Part shown: in pieces, positions 32,279 through 38,949 of the stretch
How the letters are laid out: each line of letters starts with the position of its first letter
How positions within the stretch are numbered: the first letter of the stretch is position 1
Source of the DNA: Pseudomonas frederiksbergensis
GTDB taxonomy: Bacteria > Pseudomonadota > Gammaproteobacteria > Pseudomonadales > Pseudomonadaceae
Direction of reading: 5' to 3'
Assembly (NCBI RefSeq): GCF_003732665.1
Contig: NZ_MOBP01000001.1
Span: forward strand, 477,466 to 541,465
Length of the DNA stretch: 64,000 bases
The notes under the pieces: generated by a model
Database searches by the model: none
What the model was told of the DNA's origin: nothing
Seen by the model: the letters and a program-made list of their open reading frames with translations, nothing else
Program-made: the position numbers and the translations under genes

Positions 32279-34213
32279 TCAACTGGGTAGATGCGCTTGG
32301 GCCCACTCACGCACTTCGGCGTATGGATAATCCTCCAGCGCACCTGACCCCGGAATCGTCCGCGCCTTGAGCTTGGTGAACAACGGCACGCTGATCCCAC
32401 AGAGGAAACGCGTCACCCGTTCCGCTGACGGCAGGCTCCCGGTGTACTGCTCATGCCTGTGGATAAAATCACCACACAGCGCTTCAAAGTTTTTATCCAC
32501 AAGCGCCGCCAATTCCGGCGGCGCTGGCAATCGCGCCACGTCCCCGTGACACACCGAACAATGCCCGCACTGGCGAGGAGCATTTTCGTCGCCGAAGTAC
32601 TCGGCCAACCTATAACCCAGGCAATGATCGGTGGCGAACAGGTCCAGCATCGCGTGAATCCGTGCGATCTCGGTTTGTTCGTGACGGGTGAAATAGGCAT
32701 GCAATTCTTCGCTCAAAGCCTGGGGGCCAAAACCGGTTTGCAGCAGGCTGTAGACCTCGGTCATCTGCTTGCTTTCCAGCTCGACCCAGCCCTTTTCCTG
32801 GAAGTAATCCAGGGCCTTGACCACCCGATCGCGCTCGGCTGAATGCTGCTCGTAAAGCGCATCAAAATTCACCGTCGCCCAGGTCCGTGCGCGCGTGGAC
32901 GTTTGGATAATCGCCGCGACGAAATCCTTGCGCTCCCCCTCGAAACGGGCCAGCAACGCCTCCGGCTCCTGCAAGTATTTGAAACGGTATTCCGCGTAAT
33001 AGGCGTAGCGCGGGGCGATGATCCCGCGCAGTTCCAATTGCACCAACAAGGTCTTGAGCGGCAATTGACGAATATTGCTCTGATCCGCCAACGGCCCCAG
33101 CAGAAACTCCCATTGCCCTTCCGGCGCGGCGGCCTGCAACTCGTCGAGCACACAGCGGATGCCATCCAGCTCAGGCGTGTCGCCGTAGACGAAATTTTCC
33201 AGCACGTTGAGGCTGTCGCGGTTGGCCAATACCAGGCAATCGGAGGGCTGCCCGTCACGCCCGGCGCGACCAATTTCCTGGCTGTAGTTTTCGATGGATT
33301 TGGGCAGGTCGAAATGCACGACGTTGCGGATGTCGCTCTTATCAATGCCCATGCCGAAGGCGATGGTGGCGACGATGCAATTGGACTGCCCGCCCATGAA
33401 GCGTTTCTGAATGCCTTCCCGTTGTTCATGGGGTAAACCGGCGTGATAAGCCTCGGCCTGAATGCCGTTGCGGCCCAGGTGCTCGGCGATGTGTTCGGCG
33501 GTTTTCTGCAGGGTGACGTAGACGATGCTCGGCTGGCCGGGACGCTGGCTCATCCACTCGACCAGGCGGCGGCGTTTGTCCTGGCCGCGCACCGGCTCCA
33601 CCAGCAGGTTGAGGTTCGGCCGATAGAAACCGGTGGTCACCACGTCCTCGGGAGCGATGGCGAATTTCGCCTCCATGTCTGCGATCACTTTGGGCGTCGC
33701 CGTGGCGGTCAGCAGCAAGGCTTGGGGGATGTTGAACTGGCGTTGATAGTCCGGGAGCTTCAAGTAGTCGGGACGGAAGTTGTGGCCCCACTCCGAGATG
33801 CAGTGCGCCTCGTCCACCACCAGCAGCGAGATCGGCACTTGCTGCAAAAAGTTGCGGAAGCGCTCGTTCTTCAGACGCTCCACGGAAATCATCAAAATTT
33901 TCAACTCGCCCGACTTGGCCCGGGCCATCACGTCACTGGCGTCATCGCGACTTTGCGCCGAATCGATACTGCCTGCCGAAATGCCGTGGCGTTGCAAAAA
34001 CGCCAGTTGATCCTGCATCAGCGCCAGCAGCGGCGACACCACCAACGTCAGGTGCGGCAGCAGCAGCGCCGGTAATTGATAACACAGGGACTTGCCCGAA
34101 CCGGTGGGGAAAATCGCCGCCGCCGAGCGCCCGGCCAACACCGCGCTGACCGCTGCCTCCTGGCCGGGCCGAAACTGTGGATAACCGAAAACCTGTTCCA
34201 GGGTGTTATGCAT
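32279..34213 (-). CDS. recQ: RecQ-family ATP-dependent DNA helicase
   Basis: A 644-residue superfamily 2 helicase. Walker A FPTGSGKS (Lys41), DEAHCISEWGHNFRP (motif II and the RecQ aromatic loop), TATAT (motif III) and the motif VI QEIGRAGRDG are intact. A RecQ C-terminal domain follows with the zinc cysteines in the CLGYR ... CGHCSVC region. It ends with no HRDC domain, so it is shorter than E. coli-type RecQ with HRDC and may be the second RecQ-like helicase present in many Pseudomonas. It marks the left edge of the accessory region. Confidence 0.88.
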   Translation of the reverse strand: MHNTLEQVFGYPQFRPGQEAAVSAVLAGRSAAAIFPTGSGKSLCYQLPALLLPHLTLVVSPLLALMQDQLAFLQRHGISAGSIDSAQSRDDASDVMARAKSGELKILMISVERLKNERFRNFLQQVPISLLVVDEAHCISEWGHNFRPDYLKLPDYQRQFNIPQALLLTATATPKVIADMEAKFAIAPEDVVTTGFYRPNLNLLVEPVRGQDKRRRLVEWMSQRPGQPSIVYVTLQKTAEHIAEHLGRNGIQAEAYHAGLPHEQREGIQKRFMGGQSNCIVATIAFGMGIDKSDIRNVVHFDLPKSIENYSQEIGRAGRDGQPSDCLVLANRDSLNVLENFVYGDTPELDGIRCVLDELQAAAPEGQWEFLLGPLADQSNIRQLPLKTLLVQLELRGIIAPRYAYYAEYRFKYLQEPEALLARFEGERKDFVAAIIQTSTRARTWATVNFDALYEQHSAERDRVVKALDYFQEKGWVELESKQMTEVYSLLQTGFGPQALSEELHAYFTRHEQTEIARIHAMLDLFATDHCLGYRLAEYFGDENAPRQCGHCSVCHGDVARLPAPPELAALVDKNFEALCGDFIHRHEQYTGSLPSAERVTRFLCGISVPLFTKLKARTIPGSGALEDYPYAEVREWAQAHLPS

Positions 34214-34479
34214 AGGCTGTCACTCCGTTGACTGCTGCGATGCCAAAAGCCTAGCCGGCGATTGCAGCGAGTCGAGAAAAGGTCGGGACCAAAACGATAC
34301 GGGATGATACAGCCTTGGCGCCCTTGGCCTTTGCCACAGGATGAAACAAACGAAACACTTTTGGCCCTCGCGGCGACGCTGGATCTGAAGGTATGGTTCG
34401 CCCTCACTCACCACCGTCCGCGCATTGCACATCACGGCAGGACGCCTGATGTACGCGGATTTCCCACGAAGGAACGACC

Positions 34480-34605
34480 ATGCCCCGCACTGCTCTTCTC
34501 ACCTTGTTTGTTGCCGCGCTGCTGCTCAGCGGATGCGGGCAACTCCCCGACCTCCCACCGATGCTTGCCGTGCATTCCATTGCGCAGACTACCGTCGCTG
34601 GCTGA
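34480..34605 (+). CDS. Small lipoprotein (41 residues)
   Basis: ATG at 34480 preceded by AAGGA with seven bases between; a 41-residue frame ending at TGA 34603-34605. It has a signal peptide with a classical lipobox: MPRTALLTLFVAALLLSGC, Cys19 preceded by LLLSG. The mature part is only about 22 residues (GQLPDLPPMLAVHSIAQT...). It lies divergent from the helicase gene. Too short for most automatic finders; may be an intact micro-lipoprotein or the start of a once longer gene. Confidence 0.6.
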   Translation: MPRTALLTLFVAALLLSGCGQLPDLPPMLAVHSIAQTTVAG

Positions 34606-34863
34606 CCTCGCACCAACCTGCTCCTGAAACAACCGGCTCATGCTCGCCCAAGCCGCATGAGCCCGTTGAGCGTGGGTCAGACGCTTGGAAACGCCCTACA
34701 TGATCTGGCGCACCCGATACAGGGGATGGCTGCGCAACGCCTGAAAAACCCGTAGGAAATCTGACCTGCAAAGGTTTCTCCCTGAAAACCCTCGGCGAAC
34801 GCGTAGGCACGGTCCGACAACACGAGTAAAACCCCTACGAGTCCTGTCCATCATGGCCATATT

Positions 34864-34903
34864 GCCGCGCCGCCCATGGCGCTTTTATAGTCTGCGGCGC
34901 GGC
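34864..34903. repeat. Perfect 10-bp inverted repeat around a promoter -10
   Basis: GCCGCGCCGC at 34864-34873 and GCGGCGCGGC at 34894-34903, with 20 bases between that contain TTATAGT, a plausible -10 hexamer (TATAGT at 34886-34891) for the gene at 34951. Could be an operator for a repressor or a hairpin in the transcript start. Confidence 0.6.
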
Positions 34904-34950
34904 TGAAACGGTGTCTCGGCCTGCCGTGATTTCACACAGGAGCAACCCCG

Positions 34951-35256
34951 ATGAACACACCCCGCACGCTGACCAATCGCTTTCATCCGCTCAAATCCAG
35001 CTACAGCGACACCCCCGTTATGGTCATCGACACCGAGGCCGACCCACACGAAATCCTCGAAGCCGCCCGCCAACGCATCCGCGCCGCCAGCGGCCTGCTT
35101 GAGACACTCTATTGCCACAAATTCAAAGAAGCCGACCCGAGCGACATTCCCAACATCGTCAACGCCCTGTACCTGCTCACCCAGGACGGCAACGAACTGC
35201 TCGAAATCACCCGACAACGCTTGCCAACCACCACCCCCGAACCACACCCCCTGTAG
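34951..35256 (+). CDS. Small conserved Pseudomonas protein, paralogue A
   Basis: A 101-residue, soluble, acidic-helical protein preceded by CAGGAG nine bases before ATG. It shares the core VIDTEADPHEILEAARQR...RAASGLLETLYC...DIPNIVNALYLLTQDGNELL with the protein at 35696, so the two are tandem duplicates at roughly 60 % identity across the core by eye. The pattern is faintly like the small Pseudomonas DUF3077/DUF6124 proteins, but I cannot claim membership. No membrane segment or motif of catalysis. GC codon use matches the chromosome. Confidence 0.6.
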   Translation: MNTPRTLTNRFHPLKSSYSDTPVMVIDTEADPHEILEAARQRIRAASGLLETLYCHKFKEADPSDIPNIVNALYLLTQDGNELLEITRQRLPTTTPEPHPL

Positions 35257-35456
35257 GTGCGAGGCTTGCCCGCGAATGAACGATAACGAGGTGCACCTGC
35301 GAAGCGCGCCGGACAATTGATGGCCATAAAAAGGGAAAAATTGCGACAGGGAAAAAAGCTGTAGGCAACGCCCTATCAAAGCTTCGTCCAATTCCTACGA
35401 GCAGGGACTCCTTGTCTTCTATCGGCGTTTGGTAGGCCACCCCTATAGTTCTGACC

Positions 35457-35658
35457 GTCGCTGCAAAATCAGCGACTCGGGCTTGGTCACCCGGATAGAT
35501 ACGCATCAGCCTCCGTTGTATGCTGCCGGCACCTCAAGTGTCTGCACGCTATATGGTGGCTGTGTTTGGGACGCCTCCGGGCGTGCCGGGTATGCGTATT
35601 AATCCTCACCGGTTGACCAACCCGAACACAGTCCGCCTCCCATCGCTTGGTCACGATG
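35457..35658 (+). ncRNA. Structured leader upstream of paralogue B (candidate cis-regulatory RNA)
   Basis: A 440-base gap between the paralogues holds dense complementarity. Hairpin GTCGCTG/CAGCGAC (35457-35476). Nested helices ATACGCAT/ATGCGTAT (35499-35506 with 35592-35599) and CCGGCAC/GTGCCGG (35526-35532 with 35583-35589). An 11-pair alternative CTGTGTTTGGG/CCCGAACACAG (35560-35570 with 35621-35631) that crosses the others. Inner hairpin ACGCC-TCCG-GGCGT (35571-35584). A TATAGT at 35444-35449 could be the -10. Start of the gene is at 35696. Pairing was found by eye; folding energies were not computed. Confidence 0.5.
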
Positions 35659-35695
35659 ATGGCGGCATCATTCGAAGCATTTGAGGATAAATACA

Positions 35696-35986
35696 ATGAC
35701 GATTCCGTTTACTGATCGCTACCGCCCACTCCAAACCAACCTCACCGATTCCCCGCCCCTGATCATCGACACAGAGGCCAACCCCCACGACATCCTCGAA
35801 GCCGCCCTCCAGCGAGTCCGAGCCGCCAGCGACCTCCTCAAAACCCTGCACTGCATCTGCTTCAAACACGGCGACGTCGAAGACATCCCCCACATCACCC
35901 ATGCGCTCTACCTCCTGAACCAGGACGGCTGCGACCTGCTCAAAGTCGCCCAGCAACGCATGATGGGATGGAAAGCCCCGACCTAA
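35696..35986 (+). CDS. Small conserved Pseudomonas protein, paralogue B
   Basis: A 96-residue protein, tandem paralogue of the one at 34951 with the same core (IIDTEANPHDILEAALQR ... RAASDLLKTLHC ... DIPHITHALYLLNQDG). The ATG at 35696 is preceded by GAGGA with eight bases between; an ATG five codons upstream in frame is less well placed. Function unknown. The 5' region carries the structured leader 35457-35658, whereas paralogue A has a short inverted repeat instead, so the two copies look separately regulated. Confidence 0.6.
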   Translation: MTIPFTDRYRPLQTNLTDSPPLIIDTEANPHDILEAALQRVRAASDLLKTLHCICFKHGDVEDIPHITHALYLLNQDGCDLLKVAQQRMMGWKAPT

Positions 35987-36140
35987 AACACCGAACTGAA
36001 GTGGCTTGCCAGCCTCGCTGAGCGCTGGCGGTCCACGAAAAAAGGACACCAATTCCTACATCCTTAATGGAGACAGAAGATTGCAAACTATTATTGATTG
36101 CGTAGCATGTGAGCCAATTGTCAGCCATGGGCTCCTTCTG

Positions 36141-36584
36141 ATGACTACCAAAACGATCGATCACACTGCACTCGTCAAACTGGTTGAACGCGGCGCTGTA
36201 ACCGCCACTCACATTTTCGCCAAGCAAGGTGGGTGGGTGGTTCAGGTTCAACATGGATCACAAACACACTCCCTGGCAGCGCAACGCAGTCAGCAAATTC
36301 GCCTGTTCAAGCGACTCGAAACCCTAGTGATCTATCTGCAAGGAATAGGCATCTGCCATTTCGATATCGATACCTCTGGCTATGATCCCCTCCAAGTAAA
36401 AACCTATTCTCGCCCTGACCGTTCCGAGGCGTTAAAGCAAGTTCACGATGCACCTGCTTACGACGAATGGTTTAGGAAGCAGGTTCAAGCCAGTATCGAT
36501 GATCCCCGGCCAAGCGTGAGCGACGAAGAGGTCCGCCGAATCTTTGCTGCCAAACGTGAAGCCATACGTCAACGAGCCCGCTGA
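36141..36584 (+). CDS. Antitoxin-like protein upstream of a ParE/RelE toxin
   Basis: A 147-residue protein ending DPRPSVSDEEVRRIFAAKREAIRQRAR, a C-terminal stretch found in antitoxins that are partnered with ParE/RelE toxins (stability-determinant or ParC-like). Residues 1-80 (MTTKTIDHTALVKLVERGAV...GGWVVQVQHG) form the DNA-binding or structural part in relatives as I recall. Its TGA shares one base with the ATG of the toxin (TGATG), classic for type II pairs. No strong SD before the ATG at 36141; there is no better in-frame ATG. Confidence 0.7.
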   Translation: MTTKTIDHTALVKLVERGAVTATHIFAKQGGWVVQVQHGSQTHSLAAQRSQQIRLFKRLETLVIYLQGIGICHFDIDTSGYDPLQVKTYSRPDRSEALKQVHDAPAYDEWFRKQVQASIDDPRPSVSDEEVRRIFAAKREAIRQRAR

Positions 36585-36856
36585 TGCGGGTAGTTTGGCG
36601 CCCCTCGGCGGTGACTGACCGGGACAACATCATGAAATATATCTGCCAAGACAACCCTGATGCGGCCATTGCTTTGGACGAAGTGTTTGATCTCAAAGCA
36701 GAGCAAGCAGGCCAGCATCCCAAGCTTTATAGAAAGGGCAAAATTCTCGGCACTCACGAAATAGTCGCGACACCGAATTACGTGATGGTCTATGTGGTCA
36801 TGGCTAGATCGGTAGAAATAATGCGAATACTGCATGCAAGACAACATTGGCCGTGA
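36584..36856 (+). CDS. RelE/ParE family toxin
   Basis: A 90-residue type II toxin of the ParE/RelE superfamily. It has the opening VVWRPSAVTDRDNIMKYI, the LYRKGKILGTHEIV strand with the conserved Arg/Gly, and the C-terminal VMVYVVMARSVEIMRILHARQHWP typical of ParE. It would act on gyrase (ParE) or on mRNA in the ribosome (RelE); sequence alone does not tell. Translationally coupled to the antitoxin by TGATG. Both genes look intact. Confidence 0.85.
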   Translation: MRVVWRPSAVTDRDNIMKYICQDNPDAAIALDEVFDLKAEQAGQHPKLYRKGKILGTHEIVATPNYVMVYVVMARSVEIMRILHARQHWP

Positions 36857-36888
36857 CTAGGTCAACCGATAGGTATCCCTAAGTTTTA

Positions 36889-36943
36889 AGGGCTCTTGGT
36901 CCAGGCTCATCAACTGCTCGTTGCCTGGAACATCGAGAGCCCT
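36889..36943. promoter_or_regulatory. Long imperfect inverted repeat in front of the antitoxin remnant
   Basis: AGGGCTCT (36889-36896) pairs with AGAGCCCT (36936-36943) and TCCAGGC (36900-36906) with GCCTGGA (36923-36929), giving a 15-pair interrupted stem. It may be an operator or an attenuator-like hairpin; no T run follows, so it is not a clear terminator of the toxin gene. Confidence 0.5.
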
Positions 36944-36964
36944 CATCAAACATTGGAGAAAACC

Positions 36965-37135
36965 ATGAGCCAATTTTTTGAAGAGCTGATGGAAAGCGTG
37001 CGACAGATGAACGAAATCTTACGCGGTGAGCGTGAGGCTTCCCGTGAATTCCATGTTGATACGCTGCAAGTCAGAGAAAGTCGTAAGACTCATCATCGCT
37101 TGATCGCGGAACGAAGGAATAATCAAAAGTCTTGA
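36965..37135 (+). pseudogene. N-terminal fragment of a NadS-like antitoxin
   Basis: A 56-residue frame with a good SD (GGAGA) before the ATG. Residues 3-40 (SQFFEELMESVRQMNEILRGEREASREFHVDTLQVRE) match the start of NadS/HigA-type antitoxins, but the helix-turn-helix (about 50 residues) is absent and unrelated sequence follows. The cognate HigB-type toxin is missing too. Degenerate remnant; compare 2715-2960. Confidence 0.55.
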
Positions 37136-37245
37136 CTCTTCATGGTGTCGTTTTTACGACCGTCCACATTCCATAAAACGTGGACATTCATCATGCGCGT
37201 TAACGCTGAAAGTCAAGACGAGCACTCGAACCCGAGACAACCACA

Positions 37246-37458
37246 ATGAGTGAATCCACGCTCAAACGTAAACAGGATTACTACGAAAAGGTCCGCAGCT
37301 CTAATTATCTGGCCAGCCTGCATATCGCCGGTTTCGACACCTCACCGGCAGACCTCGACAAGCCACTGCCTGCGCGAGACGAAGTGCTCACCAAATACCA
37401 ACAAGACAAACCGTCGCAATCTGCTCCCACCCTTCCTAACAAGCCTGATGATCAATAA
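37246..37458 (+). CDS. YhfG family protein without its Fic partner
   Basis: A 70-residue YhfG-type small protein: TLKRKQDYYEKVRSSNYLASLHIAGF and the LDKPLPARDEVLTKY segment match the family (YYAKTRLSNYQASLRLEGF... form). YhfG is the antitoxin of FicT-type class I Fic toxins in Pseudomonas and others, normally directly upstream of fic. No fic gene follows; the nearest (2961-4574) is class II and 33 kb away. The last 15 residues (KPSQSAPTLPNKPDDQ) are a low-complexity tail. Orphan antitoxin, probably intact. Confidence 0.75.
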   Translation: MSESTLKRKQDYYEKVRSSNYLASLHIAGFDTSPADLDKPLPARDEVLTKYQQDKPSQSAPTLPNKPDDQ

Positions 37459-37489
37459 GATCCATCAAGCCCAACCGGACACCCCCGCA

Positions 37490-37843
37490 ATGAACCTCGC
37501 CCCCAACTTCCCCGACGACCACGCCATGCACCTGCTCATGCAGTTGCTGCACGAAGAACTCGGCCTGCCCGAACGCAAAACCATCAGCCTCACAACCTCG
37601 ATCAACTTCGACCTCGGCTGCGACGGCGCCGATGCCAGAAACCTGATGGAAGCCCTGGAAGAACAGTTCGGTATCGACTTCATCGACTACGACGCCTACC
37701 GCTACTTCCAGCCGGAAGGATTCGATGTGCATCTCAAGCGTCGGGCAAAGGGACGCAGCGATAAAGTCCCGCTGACCATTGGCATGCTTTACCAAGCAGT
37801 CAAATCGCAACGCTGGGATACACAGGAAATGGAAGGCCAGTAA
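37490..37843 (+). CDS. DUF1493-like protein
   Basis: A 117-residue protein resembling DUF1493, an acyl-carrier-like helical fold: LLMQLLHEELGLPERKT ... SINFDLGCDGADARNLMEALEEQFGIDF, followed by YDAYRYFQPEGFD. No phosphopantetheine Ser is evident (the motif DLGCDGAD lacks the DSL serine). Starts at ATG 37490 or 37448; the latter overlaps the YhfG stop. Role unknown; position next to an orphan antitoxin may be chance. Confidence 0.6.
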   Translation: MNLAPNFPDDHAMHLLMQLLHEELGLPERKTISLTTSINFDLGCDGADARNLMEALEEQFGIDFIDYDAYRYFQPEGFDVHLKRRAKGRSDKVPLTIGMLYQAVKSQRWDTQEMEGQ

Positions 37844-37925
37844 AGCAGGTGTTGCGACTCAACAGGCCCGCATAACTGCAATTATTCTGGCGCTACCACC
37901 TCAGAAGTGAAGGAATATTAGCTGC

Positions 37926-38393
37926 ATGGCTAGAAAAACAGCGCCACTGCTTCCTCGAACCAAAAGACTGCTTACCGAATTAGGCGAACGCTTGAAACTG
38001 GCTCGTTTACGTCGAAGGCTGACCGCCAAAATGGTGGCAGAGCGGGCGGGCATGTCTGTCATGACCTTGCGTTCACTGGAGTCTGGTGGCGCTGGAGTGA
38101 CGATGGGGGCGTATCTGTCGGTTATGCAGGTATTGAGTCTGGAGCAAGACCTGAACAAGATTGCCGAATCCGACGAGATGGGACGTCGATTGCAAGACGC
38201 TCAGCTAAGTCGAGCCCCTCGCCCAAAGACCAAAAAAGCTAAGCGCGAACAAAACACCATTGCTACCAAGGTAGGCAAACCATCCGGTTCTGAGGCAGGT
38301 TGTGTTATTAGCGAGTCAGAATACCGTGGATTTGATCCGGACGATTTCCCACTGGATACACATAAATTTGCAGCTTTATTTGCGAAAAAATAA
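37926..38393 (+). CDS. HipB-like XRE regulator without HipA
   Basis: A 155-residue protein. Residues 17-75 form an XRE helix-turn-helix (ELGERLKLARLRRRLTAKMVAERAGMSVMTLRSLE), the type that precedes HipA-family kinases in Pseudomonas. Residues 85-155 form a Lys/Arg-rich linker and a tail FDPDDFPLDTHKFAALFAKK. No hipA follows; the next gene is an unrelated ATPase, 556 bases downstream. Probably an orphan antitoxin left after the loss of the toxin gene. Confidence 0.7.
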   Translation: MARKTAPLLPRTKRLLTELGERLKLARLRRRLTAKMVAERAGMSVMTLRSLESGGAGVTMGAYLSVMQVLSLEQDLNKIAESDEMGRRLQDAQLSRAPRPKTKKAKREQNTIATKVGKPSGSEAGCVISESEYRGFDPDDFPLDTHKFAALFAKK

Positions 38394-38603
38394 GCAGCCA
38401 GAGAACAACCCATAGCAAGTACGGCGGATTGTGGCATTGGCTAGATCACACCACGACTGGCTTATCGGAGCTTGGACGGCTGAAGTCTTTTTACAACTGT
38501 TGAAATGGCCAACATTTATCACGTTCCAGGAACCTACGACGAAAGTCGTCCCACCTCTCGTCGCTCAGTACTAGCTATATGATGCCAATCAGACTAAATC
38601 TGA

Positions 38604-38629
38604 ATGAGTTCATAACAATTTGAACTCAT
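38604..38629. repeat. 9-bp perfect inverted repeat
   Basis: ATGAGTTCA, eight bases, TGAACTCAT at 38604-38612 and 38621-38629. Lies in the otherwise empty 556-base AT-rich stretch 38394-38949 between the HipB-like gene and the ATPase gene, so it may be the operator of the ATPase or a boundary mark of the insert. Small reading frames in this stretch have no SD and no domain. Confidence 0.6.
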
Positions 38630-38949
38630 AAATAGCCTACCAAGGATGAATTATGCTTCAGGACGAAAAGCATCAATCTAAATGGCATTTCGTCAACCTA
38701 CAGCATTTTGTATCGCCCTCAACCATCAGAATTTTTTATTGCCAAGGAAACGTATCGTTTCTGCTTCATATAACTGTATCGGCTCATCCATCTTTTACTC
38801 AAAAATTCCGGGGACGTGCCCCCCAAAACTATTCACCCAACAGACAAACGTCCCTATCTACAGAGGGGCATCAACTATGAAAGGATAATCATTCACTATC
38901 ACCAAACCATACCGACATATAATTTATAAAAATAAATCGGAGCAAACAA

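Noticed and set aside
34262..34703. Overlapping plus-strand frames of 92-121 residues near the lipoprotein
   Set aside because: They are other-frame readings across the lipoprotein gene; only the 41-residue frame has an SD and lipobox.
35251..35278. REP-like sequence after paralogue A (GTAGGTGCGAGGCTTGCCCGCGAA)
   Set aside because: Resembles the divergent REP subfamily but has no clear partner arm; too degenerate to list as an element.
36006..36140. TTG-initiated extension of the antitoxin gene
   Set aside because: No SD before the TTG; the extra 45 residues match nothing; ATG at 36141 gives the expected antitoxin start.
38654..38888. Small frames upstream of the AT-rich ATPase
   Set aside because: No SD at suitable distance and no domain; composition as for non-coding AT-rich DNA.
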